Notes: generated by a model not told the origin, from the letters alone. Shown: positions 1-12,620, counted from the stretch's first letter. The stretch is DNA of 64,000 bases from Theropithecus gelada (GCF_003255815.1 NC_037672.1:101160523-101224522), one strand, 5' to 3'. A program made the numbers and translations.

Positions 1-2
1 TC

Positions 3-557
3 GCCCTGGCGGGGAAGGCCAAGACTAAGGGGCTGCAGAGCGGGGTGGACATCGGCGTCAAGTACTCGGAGAAGCAGGAGCGGAATTTGGATGACGCCAC
101 CATGAAGGCCGGCCAGTGTGTCATCGGGCTGCAGATGGGCACCAACAAATGCGCCAGCCAGTCGGGCATGACCGCGTACGGCACGAGGAGGCATCTCTAT
201 GACCCCAAGAACCATATCCTGCCCCCCATGGACCACTCGACCATTAGCCTCCAGGTGGGCACAAACAAGTGTGCGAGCCAGGTGGGCATGACGGCTCCCG
301 GGACACGGCGGCACATCTATGACACCAAGCTGGGAACCGACAAGTGTGACAACTCCTCCAAGTCCCTGCAGATGGGCTACACGCAGGGCGCCAACCAGAG
401 CGGCCAGGTCTTCGGCCTGGGCCGACAGATATATGACCCCAAGTATTGCCCACAAGGCACAGTGGCCGATGGGGCTCCCTCAGGCGCCGGCGACTGCCCG
501 GACCCAGGGGAGGTCCCTGAATATCCCCCTTACTACCAGGAGGAGGCCGGCTACTGA
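3..557 (+). pseudogene. CNN2 retrocopy: Calponin-2 (CNN2) processed retrocopy, C-terminal coding part
   Basis: The first 184 codons visible here read without a break to a TGA at 555-557; the reading frame enters from before base 1. The product is recognisably the C-terminal part of calponin-2, an actin-binding cytoskeletal protein. It has three calponin-like repeats with the motifs GLQMGTNKCASQSGMTAYGT, SLQVGTNKCASQVGMTAPGT and SLQMGYTQGANQSGQVFG, each followed by an RR/GR..YD.K segment, then the acidic tail ending PPYYQEEAGY. No intron interrupts the repeats, the segment is GC-rich against an AT-rich background, and a 3'UTR and poly(A) tract follow, so this is a retroposed mRNA. The calponin-homology domain and any 5' end lie outside the window. 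It sits inside TACR3 intron 3 on the opposite strand. A few residues differ from human CNN2 as I remember it. An expressed retrogene cannot be excluded because the visible frame is intact. Confidence 0.88.
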
Positions 558-575
558 GGCTCCCAGCACGCTCTC

Positions 576-1470
576 TTCCCACATCATCTCCCCGTCTGGG
601 TTTTTGGGTTTTTCTGTGTTTTCATCTTTGTTTTTTTTCTTAGCTGATTCAGTGCTGCCAATCAACCGAGGGTCTGTGAGTGGCAGTGTGGGATCAGGCA
701 GCAGAGCTTTTTTCCCCTTTGCCTTGGGCCTTCGCAGGGCTGAGCCACCGGGCTGTCGGGGAGGGAGGTCAAGGCCATATCCCGATACGTGTAGGGCGTG
801 TAGGGCGAGGGTCCCTGCTGGCACGTTCAGGCTGTGCTGGGGAGAAGAGACTAACTGGTTCCCAAAGGTTTCTGGTTGCCTCGCCTCTTCCCCCTTTTGT
901 CAGCTGAGCAGTTTGTGGTTTCTCTGCAAGTTTCAGGAAGTATTCACAAAAGAAAAATACATTTTGCTTTTTATTCCTGAGGAATGGGGCAGGGACAGTG
1001 GAGAAGGTGCTGGGAAATCAGTNTTCCCACATCATCTCCCCGTCTGGGTTTTTGGGTTTTTCTGTGTTTTCATCTTTGTTTTTTTTCTTAGCTGATTCAG
1101 TGCTGCCAATCAACCGAGGGTCTGTGAGTGGCAGTGTGGGATCAGGCAGCAGAGCTTTTTTCCCCTTTGCCTTGGGCCTTCGCAGGGCTGAGCCACCGGG
1201 CTGTCGGGGAGGGAGGTCAAGGCCATATCCCGATACGTGTAGGGCGTGTAGGGCGAGGGTCCCTGCTGGCACGTTCAGGCTGTGCTGGGGAGAAGAGACT
1301 AACTGGTTCCCAAAGGTTTCTGGTTGCCTCGCCTCTTCCCCCTTTTGTCAGCTGAGCAGTTTGTGGTTTCTCTGCAAGTTTCAGGAAGTATTCACAAAAG
1401 AAAAATACATTTTGCTTTTTATTCCTGAGGAATGGGGCAGGGACAGTGGAGAAGGTGCTGGGAAATCAGT
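576..1470. repeat. 447-bp direct repeat around a single N (probable assembly artefact)
   Basis: Bases 576-1022 are repeated as 1024-1470 (offset 448) with no difference that I could see by eye. The only intervening base is an N at 1023. Both copies start TTCCCACATCATCTCC and end GGGAAATCAGT. The sequence before copy 1 and after copy 2 reads as one continuous CNN2 3'UTR. Confidence 0.9.
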
Positions 1471-1686
1471 CACCTGGGAAAGGGGGCCAGGCCATGATGC
1501 TAAATATCTCCAGCTCCCGAGTGACTGGATTTATCCGGAACCAACAGACCTCAGACCCTCAGACTTGCCCCAGGGCCAGGTGGGGAAAGTGAAGGCTGTA
1601 GGAGGAAGTGAAATTCTGAGTTGTTGGGCTAAGCCTGATCCCCTCTCCATGCTACCCGCCCCCCAACCCACTCTGGCCTCGGTAGG

Positions 1687-1968
1687 TTTTGTTTTAGTTG
1701 TGGCTGTCACCCAGGCTAGAGTGCAGTAGCGCAATCTCGGCTCACTGCACCTCCACCTCCCGGGCTCAAGCGATTCTCCAGCCTCAGCCTCCCGAGTAGC
1801 TGGGACTGCAGGTGCTCCACCACGCCCGGCTAATTTTTGTATTTTTAGTAGAGACGGGATTTCTCTATGTTGGCCAGGCTGGTCTCGAACTCCTGGCCTC
1901 AGATGTGATCCACCCGCCTCGGCCTCCCCAAGTGCTGAGATTATAGGTGTGAGTCACCATGCCCGGCC
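1687..1968 (-). mobile_element. Old Alu, antisense, within the CNN2 retrocopy UTR
   Basis: Reverse-complement Alu body running from GTCACCCAGGCTAGAGTGCAG to CCATGCCCGGCC. It lacks a long T tract and has scattered changes, so it is not young. The calponin UTR seems to continue on both sides, so the Alu may have been present in the parent mRNA and copied with it. Confidence 0.85.
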
Positions 1969-2180
1969 CCTCAGTAGGTTTTAAGGAGCCCCCAACCCTC
2001 CTCCTTTCTGGTCTCAACAAGCTATACTGCTCCATCTTCCCCCGGCCACACGCCCCGCCAAGTACTGCACAGGGACCCCCACCCAGGGGCCCTGCTCCAT
2101 GAGATAATGTGAAATACGATTGTGGACCAAACACAGTAAAACCTCTGTTTGTAAGAAGAGAGAAAAAAAAAAAAAAAAAA

Positions 2181-3567
2181 GAAATTATCCCAAGAAGAGA
2201 GTATCTTTCAACATGAGCGAGATGTTATATAAGGCAGGTTGAAATTACAAAGGGGAAAGAGATACTGTTCATGTAAGAGGGCCATGTTTTTGAAACTCTC
2301 CTCACTTTAGGATTCATTTGTAGGTGACAGAGGCCATTTGGTTGTTCATGCACATTATTTTTAAGAAAAGCTTTTTGAAAGAAAAAATTGAATGACATAC
2401 ATAGTAGATACATTTTTGTACAATCTGAAATGAGTAAATTGATCTGGAAATGGTCATTCTTACTTTTTGTTTTCAAATACTAGAAATCATTATAAATGTT
2501 AACCAAACATAAATATGGTCTAGTATTATTTGTCAATATCAGAGAAAACACACTATTAAAATGCAATCCATTTTGTAAATTGCATTTTTAAAACCTGATT
2601 GATCATTGTTAAGTGAGTTTTTGTAGCTAAGTGTTTTTAAGACTGTTGAGTGTTTTTTAAAGGAAATGTTCATGTGTTGCTAGTAGTACTATGTAAATAA
2701 ATTAGTCATAAATGGAACAAATAATAATCATTGGCATAATCAATAGGACTCATTTATCTCTGATAAAACCTCTCCAAGACGCATTAGGTACATACCAACT
2801 GTGGAGAAAAGGATGGAATGTATTTCCTTTTAACTCCACATATTTATGAAAAATCTAACTTATTTAGTCGCATAATGGTAGTAGAAAAAATCTTAACAAA
2901 AATAATCATAGTAAAATATAGACATAATATTTTTAGAGATGTTTTTGTTTCATGTAAATTAGAAACAGCCTTTTTCATGTCACTCAATAAATTGTAGAAT
3001 AGTATTAATACAATCCTTATCCTTTAATCATGCATATATATAAAATGTCTTATCAGGAGAAAGAACACACAGAGAAAGCGAGAGAAATAAAGAGAGACAA
3101 GAGGGGATGGAGGAAAGTTAGATATCTATTAGAAAATTATTGGACTTTCTAGAAGAGATGTCATTCCTGGAATAAAAGAAGCTTTGAGTAGATTATAGAA
3201 TACATCAGAGGCATTCTTTTCAATAAATGACAAAGAAAGACAGAGTTGCAAAAATACAATCAACTGGAATAGTGAAATTTGGTAAAATTTTAGCAATTTC
3301 AGCAGAGTAAGAATACTTTACAAAAGATACTTTTTAAGAAGTATTTCTGTAATGAAGTAACTATTATATAGCAAACTGATGTAGTATGTAGACAGTGACT
3401 TATACAAAACCAAAAGAAAAAAAGAAAAGAAAAAAATTAAAACAAAGACATTAAAAATAGGAGTAGAGCATCAGATCATATTGTATTAACATGCCATGAC
3501 TAGATTGTTTTTCTTTCTGATGTGCCATAACCTATACAAATGCTAGGTAAACAACATGGACCAGTAC
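2181..3567. other. TACR3 intron 3, unique or unrecognised sequence
   Basis: AT-rich intronic DNA between the CNN2 retrocopy and the exon 3 donor. Apart from a purine-rich stretch at about 3059-3110 I recognise no repeat or gene in it. Confidence 0.5.
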
Positions 3568-3718
3568 CTTTCTTTTGGCCTTTAGCTGCTCATGATACTT
3601 GTCACAGGTATCTCCTGGGATTTCTCCTCCCCAGAGAGTAATTCCAACAATGGTGTATGTGATGCCCATGATGAGCAATGGGAAACAGTACACCAGTATA
3701 ATGACGATAATGTGGTAA
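3568..3718 (-). CDS. TACR3: TACR3 exon 3 (TM5 and start of intracellular loop 3)
   Basis: 151-nt exon of the neurokinin-3 receptor, a class A G-protein-coupled receptor for neurokinin B. On the minus strand it starts after a TTTTTTGTAG acceptor (AG at 3720-3719). The first base completes the Thr-246 codon. It then encodes residues 247-296: TM5 (YHIIVIILVYCFPLLIMGIT, with the conserved TM5 proline at 259) and the beginning of intracellular loop 3 up to EQLKAKRK. It ends in phase 0 at AAG, followed by the donor GTACTGG (3567-3561). The length and phase match the tachykinin receptor family. The acceptor is strong; the donor departs from GTRAGT at positions +4 to +6. The next coding exon is outside the window. 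Confidence 0.95.
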
Positions 3719-5838
<2,120 letters not shown>

Positions 5839-5894
5839 TCAATAGTTACAGTCATTGCTCTTTTGGGAAACCAGTTGATAAGGACTGCTTGAGT

Positions 5895-6064
5895 AGAGGC
5901 AGCGTAGAACGGTAATCATGGTGTAGTCTAGGAATCAGGTAGATCTAGGTTCAAATTCTATTCTGACACTTGTTTGAACTTTTTGAACCTCAGCTTTATT
6001 ATTTTTAAAATCGAAATAAGAACACCCATCTCTTGAGGTAAAGTGAGGATCAACAGATATAAGT
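5895..6064 (+). repeat. MIR (SINE) left part, interrupted by MER1A
   Basis: Diverged MIR-type sequence: a mid-element like AATCAGGTAGATCTAGGTTC followed by a region resembling the CAGTTTCCTCATCTGTAAAAT core. A matching 3' portion resumes at about 6617-6690 after the MER1A insertion. Confidence 0.55.
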
Positions 6065-6616
6065 CAGTGGTGCCCAGCCTTTTTGGTACCAAGGATCGGT
6101 TTTATGGAACATAGTTTTTTCCATGAACTGGCAGTGGGTGAAGAGCGATGGTTTGGGGATGATTCAAGGGCATTACATTTATTGCACACTTTATTTCTGT
6201 TGTGATTCCATTGTAATATATAATAAAATAATTATACAATTCACCATAATGTAGAATCATTGGAAGCCCTGAGCTTGTTTTCCTGCAAAATAAGCTTGTT
6301 TCCTGAGCTTGTTCTCCCATCTGGGGTTGATGGGAGACAGTGACAGGTCATGAGACATTAAGTTCTCATAAGGAACACTCAACTTAGATCCTTTGCACGT
6401 ACAGTTCATAATAGGGTTTGCTCTCTATGAGAATCTAGTGCCGCTGACCTGACAGGAGGCAGAGCTCAGGCAGTAAGGCGAACCCTGGGGAATGGCAGTA
6501 AATATAGATGAAGCTCCCTAGCTCACCAGCCACCACTCACCTCCTGCTGTGCAGCCTGGTTCCTAACAGGCCAGGAACTGGTACTGGTCCCTGACCTGGG
6601 GAACTAGGGACCTCTG
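6065..6616 (-). mobile_element. MER1A-type hAT-Charlie nonautonomous DNA transposon
   Basis: The ends are inverted: left CAGTGGTGCCCAGCCTTTTT, right terminating GGGACCTCTG. The interior has the family landmarks ATTCTCATAAGG, ATAGGGTTTGC and CTCACCTCCTGCTGTGC, plus the longer central segment typical of MER1A. It is flanked by 8-bp target duplications ATATAAGT (6057-6064) and ATGTAAGT (6617-6624), 7 of 8 matching, as expected for hAT elements. It has no transposase of its own. Confidence 0.85.
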
Positions 6617-6690
6617 ATGTAAGTGAAAGATATTAATGATTTGGTGTTGTGCCTAACACATTAGAATCCATAAATGTCTGTTGAATGGAA
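6617..6690 (+). repeat. MIR right part after MER1A insertion
   Basis: Resembles the MIR 3' end (GTGCCTAACACATTAGAATCC then AAATGTCTGTTGAATG) and continues the fragment that stops at 6064. Confidence 0.5.
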
Positions 6691-7360
6691 TTGGAAAGGC
6701 ACTTAACAAGTGCTTACAAATACTGGTTTCACAGCTCAAAACCTTCATGTCTCCTCTGTATGTTTAACTTTAAAAAATATAATTCTGGAGAAATAATATG
6801 GATTATACCACATACTTGACAAAGATGAGAAACTCCTATAAAAGATACGGTCCACAAACCCATTTAAGAGCAGCAAGAGACAAGTTCAGAATTTCCATGA
6901 TTAATAAATCAAGTTTGATTGAGGTTATGCCTTCCTGTTATACCTCATAATGAATTCATACTGCATCATGAACGTCTTCATGGTGCCTATCTGTGTAAAT
7001 ACATATAATACTGTTGCAACGGAAAAATATATTTGAGCTTCTAAAAAGTATACTTAAAGCACACTTAAATACGACTTTTGGAGGGCAGCTTCTTGGGGAA
7101 GTTAGGAATTCTGTAAATATGGTAAGTAAATTCATGCTTTATTAACTTAGTACAGGTAGTAACAATATAGCTGAAAGAAGCAATTTCCAATTTTGAACTG
7201 GAGATAGCATGGCTAATTGCCAAATTCTAGCTAACGTTCAGAGGCAAAAATAATATGTACCAAACAATTAGATTTCTGTATTTTAATAAAACACAATCTT
7301 TATATTGTTTCAATTCTACTTTTGGTCATTTTATGTTTATAAAATATATTTTGATTTACG
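6691..7360. other. Intronic stretch without recognised elements
   Basis: AT-rich sequence between the MIR and an L1 fragment. Nothing recognisable. Confidence 0.4.
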
Positions 7361-8268
7361 ACAAAGAACTCAAACAAATTTACAAGAAAAAAACAAACAG
7401 CCCCATCAAAAAGTGGGCAAAGGATATGAACAGGCATTTCTCAAAAGAAGACATTCATACAGCCAACAGACACATGAAAAAATGCTCATCATCACTGGCC
7501 ATCAGAGAAATGCAAATCAAAACCACAATGAGATACCATCTCACACCAGTTAGAATGGCGATCATTCAAAAGTCAGGAAACAACAGGTGCTGGAGAGGAT
7601 GTGGAGAAATAGGAACACTTTTACACTGTTGGTGGGATTGTAAACTAGTTCAACCATTATGGAAAACAGTATGGCGATTCCTCAAGGATCTAGAACTAGA
7701 TGTACCATATGACCCAGCCATCCCATTACTGGGGATATACCCAAAGGATTATAAATCATGCTGCTATAAAGACACATGCACACGTATGTTTATTGCGGCA
7801 CTATTCACAATAGCAAAGACTTGGAATCAACCCAAATGTCCATCAGTGATAGACTGGATTAAGAAAATGTAGCACATATACACCATGGAATACTATGCAG
7901 CCATCAAAAAGGATGAGTTTGTGTCCTTTGTAGGGACATGGATGCAGCTGGAAACCATCATTCTTAGCAAACTATCACAAGAACAGAAAACCAAACACCG
8001 CATGTTCTCACTCATAGGTGGGAACTGAACAATGAGATCACTTGGACTTGGGAAGGGGAACATCACACACCGGGGCCTATCATTGGGGGCGGGGGGGAGG
8101 GAGGAGGGATTGCATTGGGAGTTATACCTGATGTAAATGACGAGTTGATGGGTGCTGACGAGTTGATGGGTGTAGCACAGCAACATGGCACAAGTATACA
8201 TATGTAACAAACCTGCACGTTACGCACATGTACCCTAGAACTTAAAGTATAATAAAAAAAAAAAAAAA
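7361..8268 (+). mobile_element. 5'-truncated primate L1, 3' end of ORF2 plus 3'UTR
   Basis: Begins abruptly in the ORF2 C-terminal region at ACAAAGAACTCAAACAAATT and runs through the Cys-rich tail region (CWRGCGEIGTLLHCWWDCKL). The original ORF2 stop is at 8026-8028; a G-rich 3'UTR tract (8085-8108) and a poly(A) tail follow. A premature TAG at 7870-7872 interrupts an otherwise open frame, so it is dead. The 3'UTR carries a tandem 18-bp duplication (8138-8173) shared with the copy at 15221. Confidence 0.92.
8085..8108 (+). other. G-rich tract in L1 3'UTR, potential G-quadruplex
   Basis: Run of G tracts (GGGGGCGGGGGGGAGGGAGG) in the L1 3'UTR position where primate L1s carry a polypurine/G4 tract. 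Similar tracts are at 15329-15347 and 31452-31474. Confidence 0.7.
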
Positions 8269-8559
8269 GAAAAATTTTCAGAGGTAATACTTTCATTAGA
8301 GAATGAATATTGCATAGGCCAAAAAATGTTAACCTTAAGAATAAATATTTTAAAATAAGGATATTTCATCAATATGTTTGTAACTCTTTGCTGTTATAAC
8401 TACTGGGCAGAATTAAATCTTCAGAAGATTTTGTGAAAATTATCTATATAATATTCTTAATACTAACTATAGTCATTATTTACCTAAAGAAAATAGTCTT
8501 AATTCATTATGTGTAACAGTTATCAGGTAAACATGAAACTTAGATTTAAAAATAATCAT

Positions 8560-8985
8560 ATTTGTCCTTTTGTGACTGGCTTAATTCACTGCATGATTCC
8601 AAATATATGTAGTATCTAAAAGAGTGAAACTTATGAAAGTATAGAACAGATGATGATTGCTGGGGGCTCAATGGGTATAAAGTTTTAATAATGCAAGATA
8701 AAGAAGTTCTAGATGTCTGCTGTATAACATAGTATCTATAGTTAACAATAAAGTATCATGAACTTGATTATGTTAAAAGGATAGATCTCATGTTAAGTGT
8801 TCTTAACACACACACACACACAACAAATACACACACAAAAGAATACAAGGACATTTTTTGAGGTGATTGATATGTTTAGTGCCTTGATTGTGGTGATATC
8901 ACGTTTGTCCAAACTCATCAAAATGTATACATTAAATATGTGCATTTTTTGTATATCAAGTATACCTCAGTAAAGCTTACAGAAA
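8560..8985 (+). mobile_element. Old L1 (L1M type) 3' end fragment
   Basis: Diverged 3'UTR text of the L1M class: GATTCCAAATATATGTAG..., TTGCTGGGGGCTCAATGGGT, and near the end TCAAGTATACCTCAGTAAAG. A (CA)n run interrupts it at 8807-8822. Very degenerate, with no coding remnant. Confidence 0.6.
8807..8836. repeat. (CA)n microsatellite, interrupted
   Basis: About eight CA units, then a second short CA block a few bases later. Confidence 0.85.
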
Positions 8986-9204
8986 GAGAAAAGAAAAAAT
9001 AATGATAAAAAAGTACCTAAGTTTAGGAAAACAATGTGAATTCTACAAAGAAAAAAATGCGTATGTTTCAAATAGGAGACTTTAAAATTCATCTCTCATG
9101 CTTATGTTGGTGAAGATAATAATAAAAAAAATATTATTAACTGTAACTAGGGTACATAATGTATGTAATAGGGTTACATACATCATATATACTTAATAGC
9201 CATA

Positions 9205-9345
9205 ATAATCCAACCACTAGAATAATACTATTACCTCTATTTTACAGAAAAGAAAACTGACTTAAAAGATTATGGGAATTGCTCATAATGATCCAGATAA
9301 TAAGAGAAAGAGCTAGAATTTTAAGCCAATTATGCCAGTCTTCAG
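9205..9345 (-). repeat. MIR, antisense
   Basis: Matches the reverse complement of the MIR core in order: ATTACCTCTATTTTACAGAAAA, then GACTTAAAAGATTATGGGAA and AGAGCTAGAATTTTAAGCC. Confidence 0.6.
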
Positions 9346-9544
9346 AGACAATATAGATACAGATTATAGCTTTTGAATATAACTATTTATTTTAGTAGAG
9401 AAATAAATATGACCATTTATTTTAGAAGAGAAATATATATATTTCTCCTCCACAATATATATGTGTTAGATACTTATATATTGTATATGTGTATGTGTTA
9501 GAGATACCTATCAAAGAATCAGAAGTAGAATTTTGCCATTTTGC

Positions 9545-9780
9545 ATTTTTGAATCTCAAAGCCTTTATGTGTAACATTAAAACAAAAGTAAAATATATAA
9601 AGAAATTAATAAATGTGGGCATTTATGTTCCTGCTCATGTTGATTATAACTCATGTTGATTATAACTCATGTTGATTTTTGAATCTCAAAGCCTTTATGT
9701 GTAACATTAAAACAAAAGTAAAATATATAAATAAATTAATAAATGTGGGCATTTATGTTCCTGCTCATGTTGATTATAAC
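9545..9780. repeat. Recent direct duplication, about 106 bp, offset 130
   Basis: Bases 9545-9650 recur at 9675-9780 with a single visible difference (AAGAAATT versus AATAAATT). Between them a 16-bp unit TCATGTTGATTATAAC is repeated (9635-9650, 9651-9666, partial from 9667), suggesting slippage or unequal exchange. Confidence 0.93.
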
Positions 9781-10640
9781 TTACATAGCATTTATCTCAA
9801 TATAGGAATTATTTTTGTATTGGTGTTTCAAAGCCAAGCACTTGTCAATAAATTTGTTGTACTGAACTGAATATCCCTCAAACCTCATTATAATCTTTTG
9901 CTTTGTTGCTTGCTCTGGCATCTAACGATTGCGATTTAGATATTTAATAGTTGAGTTTTTGTGACTAAAAGGAGAAGTGGAATAACACAAGCAGGCTTAA
10001 AGCCTTGTCCAACTCCTGTAGCACAGATAATTCAAAGTAAACTGCAAAGCACATTAATTCTTCTGGCTAGTCTAATTAGTCTAATGCTAGAGAAATTATT
10101 TTCTGAAATAATTTGTACCTGTTAGAAATTAATATTGTGTTATTTGTATTATATGGAAATAATTTATGTTCTCATGAACATGTTAGTGATAGTAGAGATA
10201 CTGAAACTTCTAGCATACCTTTTTGTCATAGCTGATCTGATCCATGATTCATTTATTCAATAAAACATTTATTGAATGCCTAGTATGGTATTCCAAATGC
10301 TAGTGATCCAACACCGGGCAAAAACGGTTTTCTGTGAAGTAGAAAAATACTTCCCAAATTGTGAAGTCTGTACCATTTGTGAAGCAGACAAATATTAATC
10401 AAATAATCTCACCAGTAAATGTAAATTACAGATGTGACAACTGTTACGAAGGTAAGGCCAACAGTATACATGAACTGAGAAAAATATATTTAGATTGTAC
10501 TCTAATTTTCCCTAAGAAAAGTCATTCTAGGTTGAAACTTGGAAGGATAACCAGGCAAGGTGGCAGAAGAGTGAAGGTTGCAAAGACTTCTGGGAGAATG
10601 AACAGCAAGTGAAAAACTCCTGTGTTGATGGTGGTTTTTT
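9781..10640. other. Intronic stretch with one possible ancient repeat
   Basis: Mostly unrecognised. The stretch at about 10246-10345 (TTTATTGAATGCCTAGTATGG ... AGTGATCC) resembles a mammalian-wide L2/MIR-like remnant. The open frame at 10361-10612 has no recognisable domain. Confidence 0.35.
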
Positions 10641-10960
10641 AAATTATTTTATTTTATTTTATGTTATTTTATTTTTTTGAGACTGAGTCTCTCTCTGTCA
10701 CACAGGCTGTAATTGCAGTGGCACAATCTTGACTCACTGCAACCTCCGCCTCCCAGGTTCAAGCAATTCTATTGTCTCACCTCCTGAGTAGCTGGGACTA
10801 CAAGTGCCCGCCACCATGCCTGGCTTATTTTTGTATTTTTAGTAGAGATGGGGTTTCACCATATTTGTCAGGCTGGTCTCAAATTCCTGACCTCAAGTGA
10901 TCCGCCTGCCTCAGCCTCCCAAAGTTCTGGGATTACAGGCTTGAGCCACCGCCCCAGCCT
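10641..10960 (-). mobile_element. Alu, antisense
   Basis: Full-length reverse Alu with a (TTTTA)n-type tail. TSD-like TGATGGTGG occurs at 10626-10634 and again from 10960. Confidence 0.92.
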
Positions 10961-10968
10961 GATGGTGG

Positions 10969-11411
10969 GTTTTTATGATTTGAATTGTGACCCTCCAAAA
11001 AAGATATATTGAGGACCCAACACCCAGTATCACAGACCTCATTTGGAAACAGAATCATTACATAGGTAATTGGGCTTAAATCAGGTCATTAGGGTGGTCT
11101 CTAACCCAATATGACTAGTGTCCTTGTTTAAAGGGAAAATTTGGAAACAGATACATAGGGAGAATGTTATGTGAAGACAGAAGATTGAAATGAGGCATCA
11201 ACAAGCCAAGAAACAGCAAAGATGACCAGCAAATCACCAGAAGCTAGGTTAAGACAAGGAAAGAGTCCCATACAGGTTCTTGAGGGAGCATGTATCATGG
11301 AGCACTGATTTCAAACTTCCAGCTTCCAGAACAATAAGACTATATATTACTGTTATTTAAAGGCACCCAAATGTGTGGTACATTGTTATAGCAGCCCTAA
11401 CAAACTAAGAT
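10969..11411 (+). mobile_element. MLT1-type MaLR LTR
   Basis: Diverged solo LTR of the ERVL-MaLR class in sense orientation. Landmarks in order: ATTTGAATTGTGACCCTCC, CACCCAGTATCACAGACC, TTAAATCAGGTCATTAGGGT, CTTCCAGCTTCCAGAACAAT and the end TTGTTATAGCAGCCCTAAC. No retroviral coding sequence is attached. Confidence 0.75.
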
Positions 11412-11656
11412 AGTGGGTACAGGTGGGAGAAGAATCATATTCTTTAGTAATTACAGGATACTGCAATTGATACACAGAAAGTAAAGAGGGAAGGTGGTTT
11501 AAGATGAAGTTATAGTACAAGTGGTAGATTTTTTTTTTTTTTTCCTGGGGGATGTAATTGAAGCAATTTTATCAGAGAAGTAGAATAATCAGATTTCCTC
11601 CAGAAAAGAGCTTCGAGCTTCAATCTGGAGACTGGAAGAGGAAAAGAATGGAAGCA

Positions 11657-11969
11657 AAGATTGGGCATGGTGGCTCACACCTGTAACCCCAGCACTTTGG
11701 CAGCCCAAGGTGGGCGCATAACTTGAGGCCAGGAGTTTGAGACCAGCCTGGCCAACATGGAGAAACCTCATCTCTACTAGAAATACAAAAAGCAACCTGG
11801 TGTGGTGGCACATGCCTGTAATCCCAGCTACTCAAGACGTTGAGGTATGAGCATCACTTGAGCCTGGGAGGTGGAGGCTGCAGTGAGCAGAGATCACATC
11901 ACTGCCCTTCAGCCTGAGTGACAGAGCAAGACTCTGTCTCATAAAAAATAAAAGAAATATATATATATA
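11657..11969 (+). mobile_element. Alu with 15-bp target duplication
   Basis: Sense Alu (GGCATGGTGGCTCACACC ... CTCTGTCTCATAAAAAATAAAA). Identical duplications AAAAGAATGGAAGCA lie at 11642-11656 and 11970-11984. Confidence 0.95.
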
Positions 11970-12620
11970 AAAAGAATGGAAGCAGGGAAGTAAGTTATCT
12001 AACTTATGTTCTGATTTGGGTCAGAGACAATTGCTGGTTAGAAGAGGGCGTTACACTGGAGGCTGAATTAAATGAATGGTTTGAGGGAAGTAAAGAAATA
12101 CCAAAATACTGTTGTAGAAAGGGACACTTCGTTGGCCAAAGAAATAGGGAGAATTGCCAGGCTCTGGTGAAAACTTATGTGAAATTGTTGATTTGGAATG
12201 CATTTGGGCACCAATATTTTCTATGCCGTAACTTTCTTCAGCAAAAATAATTTGCATGGAGAGAATGGATACTTAGGCTCACCTGAACAAACATTTTCTG
12301 GACCTTGAGAAGAAATAGTCAGATCTGAGATATAATTTCACCCAAATAATTGTCAGTACTTTATTCCTTTAAAAAATATTTTATGTGATCACATCAGCTT
12401 TTCCAAGGGTTTTTGCTGAGTTGCTCATCACCATTCTTCCTTCACCAGATTCTTAAAGACATTAGAATCGCCTTAGTAGGATTATTTCATAAGTAACAGC
12501 TAAGAGCTGATTCTTTACTCTTCATACTAGCATATCACCTAAACATGTTTTAAAGTCACTTTTTATTACCTTTTATAGAATCTGAAATTCTCAGAAGCAT
12601 CTATTGAAAGCTAATAGTTT

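Larger units (their letters stand above)
558..2180 (+). pseudogene. 3'UTR and poly(A) tail of the CNN2 retrocopy
   Basis: Non-coding continuation of the retroposed calponin-2 mRNA. It runs from the stop codon to an 18-A tract at 2163-2180. An AGTAAA, possibly a mutated poly(A) signal, lies at about 2134-2140. It contains an old antisense Alu (1687-1968). Its apparent length is inflated by a 447-bp repeat (576-1022 and 1024-1470) separated by one N. With that repeat removed, the UTR would be about 1.15 kb. The right-hand target-site duplication cannot be confirmed because the left end is outside the window. Confidence 0.75.

Noticed and set aside
319..1095. 258-codon open frame on + over the CNN2 tail and UTR
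   Set aside because: It is out of frame with the calponin repeats and runs into the duplicated UTR and the N. A shadow of GC-rich sequence.
998..1729. 243-codon open frame on + across the second UTR copy and Alu
   Set aside because: Its first part repeats the same UTR frame as in the first copy and it ends in an Alu. No domain, and it depends on a probable assembly artefact.
10361..10612. 83-codon open frame
   Set aside because: No recognisable domain, no splice context, and ordinary intronic composition.
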